Below are positions 31,081 to 43,204 of a stretch of 64,000 nt of DNA, in pieces. The number at the start of each line of letters is the position of its first letter. The first letter of the stretch is position 1. A model generated the notes under the pieces. That model was not told the DNA's origin. It worked only from the letters and a program-made list of their open reading frames with translations, and made no database searches. The stretch comes from Rutpela maculata (taxonomy: Eukaryota > Arthropoda > Insecta > Coleoptera > Cerambycidae): NCBI GenBank assembly GCA_936432065.2, contig OW386285.2, positions 180,598,890 through 180,662,889 on the forward strand, written 5' to 3'. The position numbers and the translations under genes were made by a program.

Positions 31081-31575
31081 GGAAGTAAAAAAATATTTTG
31101 AGGTTTCTGATTCCTGTACATGCACTAAATCACATTTTTTTTTCATCCCCTTTAATAAGGAGGTGGGGGTGGTAATAGGGGTGGCTAATGCCAAAAATTT
31201 TTTTGAGACCTCAGCTTCTCTTGTATATACTAAATACCAATTTCATGGACTCCTACCTGCTTAATTTACCCACTTACCCCAAATTTACCCCAATTTACCC
31301 CCCAACCCTTCGACGGAACAAGATGAAAATATAATCTAGTTCTAGATCTCGTTAAAGTACATATGTGTACCAAATTTCAAGTCAATATCTTAAACGGTTT
31401 CAGAGTAAACGTGCGCACAAAAAAAAGTTAGACAGACAGACCGACAGACAGAAATTTTTTTTTCGCTCAAACTTAAAATCTCGACGTTTCATCACATTTT
31501 AAGCCTATTTGGACAATAAAAATTTTTTAAAATTTTTTTGTCGTTACTATACTTCCACTGGACGTGGAAGTAAAA
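31081..31575 (-). mobile_element. MITE family A, copy A6 (truncated)
   Basis: From TTTTGAGGTTTCTGATTCCT through GGTGGCTAATGCC and a CAGACAGACCGACAGACAG stretch to CTTCCACTGGACGTGGAAG. Most similar to A3. It joins the end of the DIRS-like piece to the 3' end of the LINE at 31578. Confidence 0.8.
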
Positions 31576-31599
31576 GTAACAGCCAGCGTACTGGGGTGA

Positions 31600-33130
31600 T
31601 TTTTTAAAACTTACATAGTTAAATCTTTCCAGGCGTATTTGGTTATTCTTTCTAGTTAGGTGGTCATGAATATCTGAGTTTTTTCTAAATTGGCCTTTGT
31701 TTACATAGATATAAACTAATATTTTAAACAAGAAAATACTTGTGAACGTCATAATTTTTTTCTCTTTAAAAATTTGTCTACATGACTGTCTATAATTTAA
31801 ATTATACATTAGCCGTATAATTCGCTTTTGAGCAATGAATACTCTGCTACTCTCGGCAGCTAGTCCATAAACAATTATATTGTAGCTAATTGTTGGATAT
31901 ATTAATGAATAATAGGCAGTGAGAAGTCCTTGTTCATTCAGGCAATTTTTCAGGGTTAGTATGGCAAAGTACTGTTTATTTATTTTGAGCATATGCAGTT
32001 AATACAATCATTATAACTTAAATATTCATCTATGATGGTTCCAAGAAATTTACATTGATTACCTACTGTAATGAGGTGATTATTTATGCACAGATTTAAG
32101 TCTGCTATTTTTGGTCTTGATAATTTGTGAAACTCAATAGCCATAGTTTTGGAATAATTTATGATGAGCCTATTTTTTTGACACCAATAATCAAATTGCA
32201 TGAGAACATTATTTACTTTTTCAATTACCTTTGGAATGTTTGGGTCTGAAATTATAATATTTGTATCATCAGCAAAAATAAAAACTTCACCATCTGATAT
32301 ATAGTCTGGAAGATCGTTAATGAACATCAGGAAGATTAGGGGTCCAAGGACACTCCCCTGGGGGATGCCCGAATTGACCTCAAATTCTGCCGACGTTTTA
32401 TCATGAATTCTGACTAATATTTTACGGTTGTTTAAAAATGAATATATCCAATGCTGTAGCGAGCCCTGTATACCAAGTTTTGATAATTTTTCTGTTACAA
32501 AATTGAAGTTGAGGCTATCAAAAGCGTGGGATAAATCAAAAAATAACCCTACTACATATTCTTTTTTTTCCATTTTTCATGAATGTATTGCACAAAATTT
32601 AGGGTGGCGGTTTCCGTCGAGCGCCCTTCCCTAAATCCGTGTTGGTTATGAGCAAAGATTTTGTGTGTCTTTAGGAATTTGGTTATTCTTATGCAAATAG
32701 CTTTTTCCATAATTTTTGATATAATACTTAAAAGGGCAATAGGTCTATAATTTTGAATCAGCAGAGGATCGTCTTTTTTATAAATGGGGATAATAACTGA
32801 AATTTTTAGGCGTTTGGGAAATTCTCCAAGTTCAATAGATTTGTTTAAAATTGTGGCTATAATTTTGGACAGTTCACCGCTGCATTTTTTTATTAACGTT
32901 GTGGGCACCTCATCGTGACCTGTTGATTTTTTATTTTTTAAATTAGATATTATTTGGCTAATTTCTTCCGCTGTAAAGGGTTCCAACAGCAATGGGTCAT
33001 TCATATGATTTAAAGATGTTGTACAAGAGTTCGAAATGTTATTACCAAAGTGTTTTTTTAATTGGTCATTTGTTACAGAGACAAAATATTCTCCAAAAAT
33101 ATTTGAGATATCTGTAGCATCGGAAATTAA
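31600..33130 (-). pseudogene. LINE reverse transcriptase and C-terminus
   Basis: Begins NHNNTLISDATDISNIFGEY near 33130, continues LLLEPFTAEEISQIISNLKN, STGHDEVPTTLIKK, NYRPIALLSIISKIMEKAIC, HGFREGRSTETATLNF (32552-33004). After a frameshift in a run of eight A residues it continues LFFDLSHAFDSLNF (motif A), SGIPQGSVLGPLIF and IFADDTNIII (motif C, 31980-32573), and then ILTLKNCLNEQGLLTAYYSL and IYVNKGQFRKN (31600-31992). The catalytic ADD is intact. The last part of ORF 31492-31992 runs into MITE A6 and is not LINE sequence. Confidence 0.87.
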
Positions 33131-33144
33131 TGTGTTATTGTGAT

Positions 33145-34330
33145 TTATTTTATATTCGGGGGATTTCTATTTCTATTGAGTTTACTATTTACTATATTCC
33201 AAATGGTTTTTATTTTATTGTCAGAGTGATTTATTATGTTCGAGTAGAAATTTTGTTTTGCAATAATTATATTTCGGTTATATTGTGCTTTAAGCTTTTT
33301 ATACTGTTCGTTTAATTCCCTATGATTTGGATCAGTTTTTCGAAGCCTATTTAATTTCTTTAAATTATCAGACTCTGTTTTTAATTGGGGAGTGTACCAA
33401 TTGTTATAACTATTCTGATTTTTTGTTTTGCCTTTTTGCTTTGATTTTGGGAATGATACTTCAAAAGCCCATGAAAAATGATCCCAGAACAGTTCAAAGT
33501 AGTTATCAATATTATTACTTTGAGTTAAAGGAAAAGTGAATTTTTTTAATAGGTACTTGAATTCATTTATGCTGCCGGCATTAAATTTCCTGGTAAATAA
33601 ATTGTTCCTCGTTCCATTGACATTATAAGTATTCGAATCATGAAATTTTATTATTTGTGCAGTGTGGTCTGAGATTCCTGCGTCTATAATACTATAGTTT
33701 ACTTGACTTTTTACATTAGTTATTAGATGATCTATAGCTGTCGCACTAGTATTTTCTCCGCGGGTTGCAATGCGAGTGGGTTGCCGAATTAAAGATTCCA
33801 CTCCATATGACTCTAGTATATCACATAATATCTTTTTTTCCGTATTATTTTTTAGGATATCAATATTTAAGTCTCCGCATATTATAATTTGTTTGTACAA
33901 ATTAACCGCAATATCTAATATTTTACAGAACTGAATGAAAAAGGTCTCTATATTCCCTCTAGGGAAGCAATATATATCTATTATACACAGTTGTTTATTT
34001 ACAAGGATAGCACAGCATTCAATGTCTACTTCAATTGATAAGACATTAATTTCTTTTATTTCCTTACAAACATTTGAGTATTTGCTATTCACAAATATTG
34101 CTACCCCACCATGGGTGGTGTTTTTCCTAGTGAATTCTGATATTGCTTGGTAGCCACTAATTTTTATAGATCTTAAGTTATCTCCTAGTAACCAATGCTC
34201 AGTTACAAGAAAGAAATCAACCTTATACTCTTTTAAAAGAACATCTATAAAATTCAATTTGTTGGAAATGCATTGAATATTAATATGTAAAATGTTTCTA
34301 TTATTAGAGTTATAAGTAGTGCTACCAACC
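33145..34330 (-). pseudogene. LINE apurinic-type endonuclease and linker
   Basis: The open frame at 33145-34257 (370 codons) holds TEHWLLGDN near its start, YKQIIICGDLNIDIL in the middle, the LIRQPTRIATR stretch with AIDHLITN, and DAGISDHTAQI. These are the magnesium- and DNA-binding motifs of LINE endonucleases, which nick the target. The reading extends upstream to NILHINIQC near 34300. It ends after NRNRNPPNIK where a one-base shift breaks the frame; the polymerase continues after about 130 bases in another frame. Confidence 0.85.
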
Positions 34331-34380
34331 TGATTTAATTCGGTGTATTTGGTGCTTCCGAGGCTTGGAGTGGAAAATTT

Positions 34381-34674
34381 TTCCCTTTAAAAATAATCTG
34401 CCTTTAGAAAAAAGCACAGACAGCTTTGCTAAATGTATTATAAATAGTGTGGATAACAATTAATGGATATGTTAGATTTTTATGTTTTTACACACCAATT
34501 GGATGTCAATTATCTATGTTCTTAACCTAAGTTACTAAGAATTTTTTTAGACGATAACATTGTAACATATATTTTTGTACATTAGATCGTTTAAACATTC
34601 AATTTGATTCTTTGAAATATCTTTTTTCTACACAAAAATCGCAATTCTTTTTCTCTACAAACATCTACCAATAT
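34381..34674. other. Non-coding stretch
   Basis: A+T-rich, nothing recognised; lies between the LINE 5' end and the palindromic locus. Confidence 0.4.
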
Positions 34675-34960
34675 TATCACAGAAGGGCGGAGATGCGAAT
34701 AATAATTATAAGATTGGTTGACTTACCTGGTAAGGAAGATCAATCTTAATTATTCGAGCATCGTAGTCCTTCTATGATAAGGCCCTCCTCCCACCCTTTA
34801 TATATACCACAGACCAGTGCGATTTCTTCCGTCACAAATGAACTGCTTAAGTGGTCTAGGTCTGAGATGGGGTTGTTTTTGTTTATAGTACACATTCTTT
34901 AAACACTGCATCGAATAATTAAGATTGATCTTCCTTACCAGGTAAGTCAACCAATCTTAT
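34675..34960. repeat. Nested palindromes with splice-donor-like sequences
   Basis: Perfect 50-nt inverted repeat: 34708-34757 equals the reverse complement of 34911-34960 (outside ATAAGATTGGTTGACTTACC, inside CTTAATTATTCGA). The left arm also pairs as a shorter palindrome (34675-34708 with 34747-34779), enclosing a core with CTTACCTGGTAAG. The spacer contains TTTATATATACCAC (near 34796). The right arm carries CAG|GTAAGT (34939-34947), a consensus splice donor, and the left arm the same on the - strand. Confidence 0.88.
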
Positions 34961-35114
34961 ATATTTTTTTATGAAATCATGAAAGGTCACGACAGAGCTG
35001 GAACTAGGATAGATTACGTCTTTGGTATGTTTGGTTTTGACGCACCTCATTGGATCCTGACCGAGGATTGAAGAATATCAGTGAACCAAATTTTGCGCCC
35101 CTCGAACGCGAGCG
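34961..35114. other. Unassigned spacer
   Basis: Contains a slightly G+C-richer stretch (GGTCACGACAGAGCTGGAAC, CTCATTGGATCCTGACCG) that might be a worn exon or repeat; no protein family recognised. Confidence 0.3.
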
Positions 35115-35745
35115 AGCAACGAAAAATTAAATGTAAAAAAAAAAAACGTTTTAAAAACAAGTTTTTATTATTATTTAGGTGTTATAGAATGAAACAAATA
35201 AGTTATGTTGAATTAATTGTATTAAAAGATTGTCGCGCGTGAGAAGTTCATACAGGCATTAATATTGGTTGACATAGATTGTAAGTACCTAAGTAAGTAT
35301 TGTTTTTTTCTATTCACGCGACAAGCTTCTGAGACAATTAATTCAACATAACTTATTTTTTTTTGTTTTAGTAAGTACTTACATCTAAATAAAAATAAAA
35401 GTTTATTTTTAAACAGTTTTTTTACATCTAATTTTGTTTTTAAATGTTTAGGTTACGTCTTAATTATTATATATTTATTGCATCGTTCTTATTTAAAATA
35501 ATACCAAATCCTTCGTCATTTCTTAAAATACAACGTCTGAGTGAATACACTATGCGATCAAATTATAGTGTTAGAAATTTAAAAACAAACTTTTTGGTAA
35601 CATATTATTGTATTGTAACCAGAACTACACGTGTTTGCAAAATTTCAGCTCCATTGGACGTTGTTAAGTGGTTCAAAATTGGCTTGCAATATTTGAAGTA
35701 AACATACTAACATACATACATACAAAGCAAGTTAAATAAATGCTT
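35115..35745 (+). mobile_element. Family C foldback repeat, copy C2
   Basis: Palindromic arms about 35126-35240 and 35317-35435 (TGTCGCGCGTG against CACGCGACAAGC at the inner ends), followed by the same tail as C1: CCTTCGTCATTTCTTAAAAT, TATGCGATCAAATTATAGTG and CACGTGTTTGCAAAATTTCA, ending AAGCAAGTTAAATAAATGC. Confidence 0.78.
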
Positions 35746-36260
35746 GTAATAATAATAAAAAAACAAGCTGGTTTGAAAAACAAAACGTTCGATGAAGCGA
35801 CGCGATCGTGTCCAGCCGCTCTATTGCGCGTTTACTGCTAATTTGGACATACACAAGTTTCAGTGGAGTCAAAATAAATTTTGAATGAAATTGTTTTGCT
35901 GCAGAAAATTTATTGTTTTAATTTGTTTTACGTATAACAAGTAGTGCTATGAGCAATTTCGGATTAAATCCATTGCTTCTTGTAAAATTTTAACAATTTA
36001 TTTTTCAACACTGAAATTTTCTGCTATTTTCCCAAGGGGCAAACCGCGAAGGAAATCTGATGTAGACCCAGAAGGAAATCCGAGAAAATCAAGGAAATCC
36101 GAGGAAATTTTCTTCAAAGAGGAAATCTGGTGTACAAAATTTTGGGCGTATTTTCCTTATTATCTCCGGTCTTAATCGTCGTGTCGCAAAAATAAAAATA
36201 CCAAATTGTTCGCAATAAAATTTGGAACGAAGTTTGCCCGATGAAAAAACTTTGATAATA

Positions 36261-37247
36261 ACACAGTCCCACAAAAAAAAAAGTGGTCTGTCCGGCGGAC
36301 CAGACCAATATATCCCTATGTATTTGGACCCGCTAAAATCGAATCCGAAGTCGGAATTGCCAGATCAGCTCGTTTATCACCCCCAACCCCAAAAAACACC
36401 CCCCCCCCTCCCAAAAAAAAATGCTCTGTCCGGAGGAACAAACCAGTATATTCTTATGTATTTGGACCTGCTGAAACCGAATCCGTAGATTGGCTCGTTT
36501 TTCACCCCCAACCCCAAAAAACACCCCCAAAACAAAAACAAAGTGGTCTGTCCGGCGGACTATACCAGTGTATCCTTATGTATTTTGACCTGCTGAATCC
36601 GGATTCGAAGTCAGAATTGATGGATTGGCTCGTTTTTCACCCCTAAACCGGAAAAACCCACCCCCAATAAAATGGTTTGTTCGACGGAGTAGACCAGTGT
36701 ATTTTCATGTATTTCGACCTGCTGAAACCGAATCCGATAACAGAATTATCAGACTGGCTCGTTTTTCACCCCCAACCCCAACCCCAAAACAAAAACAAAG
36801 TGGTCTGTCCGGCGGACTATACCAGTGGATCCTTATATAATTTGACCTGCTGAATCCGAATTCGAAGTCAGAATTGTCAGATTTGCTCGTATTTTACACC
36901 TAACCCTAAAAAACACCCCCAAAACAAAAAAGTGGTCTGTCCGGCGGACCATACCAGTGTATCCTTATATATTTGGACCGCTGAAACCGAATCCGAAGTT
37001 ATAATTGACTCGTGTTCACCACCAACCCCCAAAAAACACCCCCCCCCCCCCCAAAATGGTCTGCCTGGCGCACAGTGGAAAAAAAGCCTTTTTTTGACAA
37101 AAATCTGCCTACAAGTCAAATCTTAATCGTGAAACACGAGCTGATCTGACAATTCCGACTTCGAATTCGGTTTCAGCGGGCCCAAATACATTCGGATACA
37201 CTGGTCTAGTCCGCCGGACAGACCACTTTTTTTTTGTGGAGCTGTGT
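36261..37247. mobile_element. FB-like element D1 with ~130 bp internal units
   Basis: Starts ACACAGTCCCAC and ends (reversed) ACACAGCTCCAC, each followed by an A run and GTGGTCTGTCCGGCGGAC; the TIR is about 115 bp. Inside are about seven direct units, beginning with GTGGTCTGTCCGG-like text at 36283, ~36420, 36542, ~36671, ~36800, 36932 and ~37056, each with TATTTGGACCTGCTGAA, AATCCGAAGTCAGAATT, GGCTCGTTTTTCACCC and a CCCCAAAAAACACCCCC run. The last unit is inverted. ORFs here are by-products of the repeat. The structure resembles Drosophila FB elements. Confidence 0.78.
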
Positions 37248-37249
37248 AA

Positions 37250-40200
37250 TTTTTTAATTTGTAAAAAAATAAAAACCACTAAAAATTGTCTTTTTTGACA
37301 ATTTAAGAAATATAATGTAATAATGTATCAATTTTAACGATAGTTGGTAAAACTATGCCCGTTATTGGCTAAACCTTTGTGCCAAATTTTAGCGAAAAAT
37401 ATTTATTCAAGCGGCTAAAAACCAATAATAATTTCGAAATTTTCAGGCTTATTGTTTATTGTTTAAGTGCATCGACTCGTAGGAGGACATTTTTTTTTTT
37501 CATAATGTAAGTTTTTACATGTATTTTACAATGATATTAAGACAAAATATATATCTTCATTAAAATCAGTTTTTTTAAATTTTTTTATAATTTTCAAAAT
37601 TATAATTATAAACAAATTCAAATACTTAACTCTGTGGATTTTTTATTAAACCAAAAACCACAAATGAATTTTGAAAATAGATGAAATATATAACATTTTC
37701 AAAATAATAATAATGTTACGTGTTTATGTTGTAGAACTCTCCAAAATCGTCTTAAGTTGAAGACAATCAAAATTCGGCTTAGGCAAAAATTTCATTTAAA
37801 GACATTTTTAAGAGTCTGCAGGGGCACAGAACAGTCCATAAGGACCGTTTTGGGTTCTATAAGGCGTTAGAAATGACCAGGTGAAAATTCGAAGAAACAT
37901 CGAATTTTCACTTAGGAAAATATGCTTTTGGTTCAGGATATGAGAGCAAAAGTATATAATGACAAAGATTCATGAATAATATACTTTTTCAAAAGTACCA
38001 CAAATTGGACTTAGAAAAATAATACTTTTAAAAAGTGTGTCGAAATTTGGCTTGAAAATTAATTTATCAAAAGTACGCCGAAATTTCACTTGCAGATAAT
38101 TTTTCAAAACTGCGTCGAAATTTGGCCTGAAAAGTGATTTTTCAAAAGTACGCCAAAATTGGAGGAAGATTAGTTTTTCAAAAGTACCACGAAGTCAGTT
38201 TAAAAAGTACCACGAAAATATACTTTGAGATATTTTTCATTTTTATTCCTCCACCAAAGACATTGACCTTTGAAGTACGGTCATTGAAAGCCCCGCTCTA
38301 AAGTATGAGCATAAAATTTTAGCGATGCATTGCATCCAAAAGGCAAAATAGACGATTTTGACAAAGCCGGCATAGTGCCGATAAGCAAAAATTGATAAAA
38401 ATCAATGCACATGCACAAGGCCGGTTTCTCGCATAGAAAGAGTTTGGATTAACTCAGCGGCTCGCAATTTGATCGAGCGCGTTGAGTGGTCCAGACAAAG
38501 CAATGGTAGAAAAGTCAATAGCAGGGCTTTCCAAATAACAAAGTTATAATTTTGCCTAAAAGTCGCTCGAAGGTGCTGCCATATCGATACCTTAGAATTT
38601 TTTATGGAAGTGTCAGTTTCTAAGATATTCAACATTCATAAAAACTATCAACCCTACACAAATATATAAAAAGGACAAATAATTCATTCTCAATTTATAA
38701 GCTTCATTTTTGATGTCCACCATATTTTCTCTAAAACTAATATTTATTGAGATATTTGCAGAGAAACAAGATCGTTACGTTTTTTATAAAATCTCTTTAC
38801 AGTTTAAAATACATTTTTTTTTCTAAAGTAAGTGTTGTAAGCGGACGAGAAAATTTAAGCATGTAGGTCATACTATGTATTAACGAAAAACAGTATACGT
38901 GAATATATTTTTTTTTATTACTGGCTACTTACATTAACAAAATGGCGGCGTTTTTATTAAAAAAATGTGGAAAGTACATTGCTTCTGTCATAACGTATTT
39001 GCTTTTTATGCCACAGAAATAAGCAAAAAATCATTTGAAAGCCTAATTAACAGATTTTAATTTAGTTGTTAGCGCTTTTAGACTAAGTGCCGTAGTTTCT
39101 GAAATATTTAACATTTAAACTAAGTACTTCGTCTTATAAACGATAGGACGCCACCTTTATACTTCCAGTTCTCCAACATTAACTACAGAAATTAGAAAAA
39201 AACTAAATTTTTCCTCAATTTAGTAGCTTTCTTATTTGACTCTAGTATGTTTTCGCTGAATGTTATACATCTTTTTCAAGCTAAAATCTCAATTTTCTAG
39301 TCGTTATCACTTAAAGACTATGAATTTATATGAAAAGTTGCATAGAACCTTTCCTTCTTAAAATTTTCTTCTCTTTCAGCTCCAATGTTTTTGTTTTTAG
39401 TTTTTTAGTTGCCCCTGAAAAGGGGTGGCATCCACCCCCTCCCTATACATTAGCAAGCCTCCGCATAATATAGAAACTTGATGCATTTACTATTAAGTTG
39501 CCAAAAATGAATAAATTCCGAAGTTAAAACCTCTAGTTACTGTACTAACATACCAACTTGAAGCGTATGACGATTTAGCTCCACTAGAGGCATCGTTTCC
39601 TAAAATTTCGTCAAAGTAGTTACATTATTGGGTGCGTTTAGAGGATGCAACAGTTGGCAACAGTTGCGAGCAGCGGTTCCCTAAACGAAAACGCGCTGAA
39701 AATGTACCAATTGTCAACTGGTGGATGTTTTAGTCAGCGGCAAAATTCACTTTGAGTGCAGTCAGTGGTAAAACCTAACCTCACTTTTTTTCATCAAGCA
39801 GATTAATTTCGTCTTCCAAAAAATATTTCAAAATAAATGAATCAATCAAAATCGCCTGCACCAAACACCAAAACACCGTTTAGCGAATTCACAACATGGG
39901 CTCATTTAATGAATTTGATTTAGTAGTTGTTACTTTTTGTGGATAAAGTATTGCTTAAAAATAGGCGATACTGAAAATTTCAGATGAATCCGATATGTGG
40001 TTTTCGAGATATACGACTTTTAAAGATGGAATTTGAAGCGCGGTGCGATCGTGATGTCATTTAAGAGGAAACGAAACGGTCGCGCAACATATAAATGGTC
40101 ATGCACTCCGCTTGAGATCGTCGAGTCTTTCTCAGTGTTCTGTGCGTTAAATTAGGTAATATCTTTATTATTTTTTGTGGTGATTAAGACTCTTCGAATC

Positions 40201-40670
40201 TTCCAAATCATGAGCTCGTTAGTGCAGAGATGAGAGGGGTTAATTTCCCATTTTTATATGAACATTGCCCATTAATTTTTAATACATGTAGTTTTTCATG
40301 TCTTTTTCGTTCTAAAAATAAAATAATAATTTTTCATTGCTAGCCTTTAAAAAATGAATAAAAGGGGTAATAATTACTTAAGAAATAAGTTTAACAACAG
40401 TATATTATAAAACAACCATAAGAAATTTACATTTTTCCCTACCATCAAAATTTAATAATCATTTAAAATATATTTGCGCTATACCCTGTATGATAGCTCA
40501 GTGTTGAAATATAAAATAGCTTCTTCTTTAATATTTTTAAACCAAATGGATTGTTGTTTTAGTAATAAGCCTTTTCTCTCTTTTTAACATGCTTTTATTA
40601 GGTCCACCTGTATCTATCTATCTATGTAATTTGGTTTAAGGAACTGAATTTCACCCACTTCTAATTGTTG
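37250..40670. other. Long non-coding stretch with minor repeats
   Basis: A degenerate ~45 bp tandem pattern (TTTTCAAAAGTACGCCGAAATT) lies at 37980-38215. The 6.2/6.7 kb module recurs near 39000-39150. At 39630-39760 there is a G+C-richer piece with GCAACAGTTGCGAGCAGCGG. A TATA-like CATATAAATGG at 40088 is followed by TCAGTG at 40132 and a GTAATATC, resembling a core promoter or LTR edge; no gene follows before the BEL element. No ORF with a recognisable domain. Confidence 0.4.
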
Positions 40671-40673
40671 TAT

Positions 40674-41034
40674 TGTTTATTAACGCGGTAGTAAATCGGA
40701 CGAAGGACCAGTCAGCGTAATGCTGACAAACTGAACTAATATTGATAATTGAATTTGAAATACCTTGTGACCTTGTGTATTAGCGGCACTTTCCTGGTGT
40801 TGTTCTCTTCTAGTTGGGCCCAACAATCTCCAGGTCTCCAATATGGGAATATGGCAAGGTACACAAGACACTCGCGTGGTGATAAGTAGCGGCTTTTTTT
40901 ATTTTGAAGTTAACCGAAAAAATGACTTTTTATATTTTTTATGTAGCGTTATTATTATACAATTTTTGGTTGATATGGAAATCAAAACAAATTTAGTTAT
41001 AGAAACAAAAAATGCTAGCACTGTTTTCTGAACA
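40674..41034 (-). repeat. 3' LTR of the BEL element
   Basis: 361 bp, differing from the 5' LTR at about seven sites (for example GGTAGTAAAT against GGGACTAAAT near the end). Preceded in element orientation by a G-rich stretch, GGATGGGCGG, a likely polypurine tract. Confidence 0.93.
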
Positions 41035-41509
41035 TACCGCCCATCCAAATGGCGAAGCATTTGTAATGAAAGTAAAAACTAGGTTAAATAATAATACAAA
41101 ACTAGTGACGAGTAGGTAAAGGACATAGTTTTACAAGAGGTCTCTTAAGGACATCGTTAGCTGTTCGCACAGTAGCAATAACGGGTCTGCCCATTAGGAC
41201 TAGGGTGCAATTCGACAATTCAGCCAAGATGCCACGTTAGCGGTGGGACATTGTCCTGTTTAATGATAACAATGGTACCAATATTGGGAGGTTTTGTAAA
41301 ATCTGTCCATTTATGTCGTTGCTGGAGCGTGTGAAGATACTCGTTATGCCAGCGCTTTCAAAAACCCTTGTTGAATTTGTTGCAACAACTGCCATCTGGA
41401 CAAACGATTTATGGGTACGGAGATTAACTCCTCGTCGGGAGGAGTTATTAATGAAGATAATGTTAAAAAATGACCTGGAGTTAAGGCCTGAAGATCATTT
41501 GGATCACTA

Positions 41510-42740
41510 CTAAGCTGACATAATGGTCGTGAATTTAAAACTCGATTCGATTTGGTGAAAAACGGTATTAAGCTCCTCGTAGGTCAGTACTTGATCACCA
41601 ATAATTCGAGAAATGTGATGTTTGACTGATTTGACTCCTGCTTCCCATAAACCACCAAAGCGAGCAGCAGAAGGGGAGTTGAAGTGCCACTTAATTTGCA
41701 TGACTCCGGCGGCGTTTTGGGTTAATTCATTCAGTTGACGCTTAGCGCCAACGAAATTAGTTCCGTTGTCACTGTAAAGATGAGAGCATTGGCCTCGACG
41801 TGCAACAAATCGCCATAATGCTGCTATAAATGAATCAGATGAAAGATCTGAAACAAGTTCAAGATGGAGAGCTTTAATGGCGAGACATACAAATAAGCAT
41901 AGATATGCCTTTTGAGTTTTACCACCCCGGCGTCTACCAAAAGTAATATGAAATGGCCCAGCGAAGTTCTACTCCGATGTGCAGGAATGGCTTAACTTCA
42001 GACACTCGAGGAGTGGGTAAATCACTCGGAGGTGTATAGGATTTTGGATTATGTCGCGAACAACGATAGCAATGAGAAATGCAATGATTAATTGCTCGTC
42101 TAGCGGACAATATCCATAATTGTTCAGCTAATAAAGCCTGAAGTGCGGTTGCGCCAGGATGCAGATACTTATTATGCTTCTGATTAATAAGAAGTTTAGT
42201 TAATCGGTGTTCCCGTGGTAATAAAATTGGATGTTTTCCCTCAAAGGATTCCTGAGAGTGGCGAAGTCTTCTGCCCACCCTGAGAATACCCTCCTGATCT
42301 AGGAAAGGTGCAAGTTTGCGTATAGGTTTAGCACAAGGGCTATTTGAACAAATTTGTTTTATTTCATTAGCAAAGACTAATTGTTGAATATGTTTTATAA
42401 TGATAAGCAGCGCATTATGTAGTTCCAAATTTACCAAAGGACCTCGAATTAAATTAATATTGTCTTTTAAATAGTTCGTAAATCGAATTAAATAAACTAT
42501 GCTTCCTTGAACCTTTCGCAATGAGGAAAATCGTGATAATAAAATTATTATGAAATCATGTTGACCAGTGACAACGAGAGAGATTGTATTGGTTTCTAAG
42601 TCTACATTGGAAGGCAAGGTAGAAGATGAACTAATAGGCCAAATTTCAGGCGGAAAGCTGAGCAGGATTATCGATACCATCAATATGATGCCAATTTTCC
42701 GGAGATAATTTTTCCTGAATTTGTGTAACACGGTTTGCAA
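41510..42740 (-). pseudogene. BEL integrase
   Basis: Residues from 42440 down include FLDQEGILRVGRRLRHS and HPILLPREHRLTKLLINQKH. The HHCC zinc site is seen in KHNKYLHPGATALQALL and HCYRCSRHNP. The core follows in frame to about 41700: RRGGKTQKAYLCLFVCLAIK, LYSDNGTNFVGAKRQ, and after the ATG at 41701 FNSPSAARFGGLWEAGVKSV, which holds the catalytic Glu. All three acidic positions can be located, but a frame change near 41934 separates the zinc domain from the core. Inserts the cDNA into chromosomes. Confidence 0.87.
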
Positions 42741-42753
42741 TAAACGTTTTCAA

Positions 42754-43020
42754 CTAATGTGAAGAGGATTTAATCCAGGTTAATGCGACTGTGGAATCGG
42801 ACCAAGCGTAAATATTTTTAAAAGCAATGTTGGCATAGGTGTCAGGTACAAAATAAACCAAATCTGAAAGTAACAGTGCTGCACATAATTCAAGGCATGG
42901 AATTATGATACGCTTAAGCGGAGATTTAGCACAGACCAAAAAAATGCGTACAGAACCATCATTTTCTGTAACCCTAAAATATACCAGTCTCAAAAGCATC
43001 ATAGAAACCACGAAGGTCAC
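42754..43020 (-). pseudogene. BEL RNase H region
   Basis: 88 codons with KSPLKRIIIPCLELCAALLL and IYAWSDSTVALTWIKSSSH, typical of the BEL/Pao RNase H (PRLELxAA, WSDSxVxLxWI). Confidence 0.82.
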
Positions 43021-43204
43021 ATGCTTGATAATTGTTCGTTATAACGCGGCGAGGTAACTGAAGTTGAGCGAGACATAATACCTCACGCTTGTATTGTGAC
43101 TAACGTGAACAAATCTCAGCGGAGGGAGCCTCATCCCAAGACGATCCTTGTGTCCAAAGAATCTGGATCAAGTGCTTTGCAAAAAGAGTAAGCGGAGCTG
43201 ACAA

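Larger units (their letters stand above)
31578..34380 (-). mobile_element. Jockey/CR1-type LINE, ORF2 nearly complete
   Basis: Contains an endonuclease and reverse transcriptase in the standard order on the - strand, about 2.8 kb. No ORF1 is seen, so it is 5'-truncated just upstream of the endonuclease start (NILHINIQCISNKLNF near 34300). The 3' end meets MITE A6, and no poly(A) or microsatellite tail remains. Few frameshifts, so comparatively young. Confidence 0.85.

Noticed and set aside
31492..31580. C-terminal extension of the LINE protein
   Set aside because: These codons lie in MITE A6, which happens to stay open after the LINE reading.
34711..34740. U1 snRNA gene, because of ACTTACCTGG
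   Set aside because: Only nine bases match the U1 5' end; no Sm site or U1 stem-loops follow, and the text is explained by the palindrome.
36114..37126. Several 60-88 codon ORFs
   Set aside because: Arise from the foldback subrepeats (Pro-rich from C runs, Gly/Phe-rich on the other strand).
40080..40160. Core promoter (TATAAA then TCAGTG)
   Set aside because: Spacing of about 42 bases is longer than usual and no coding sequence follows; noted only within the non-coding block.
41313..41513. 66-codon + strand ORF
   Set aside because: Antisense to BEL integrase sequence.
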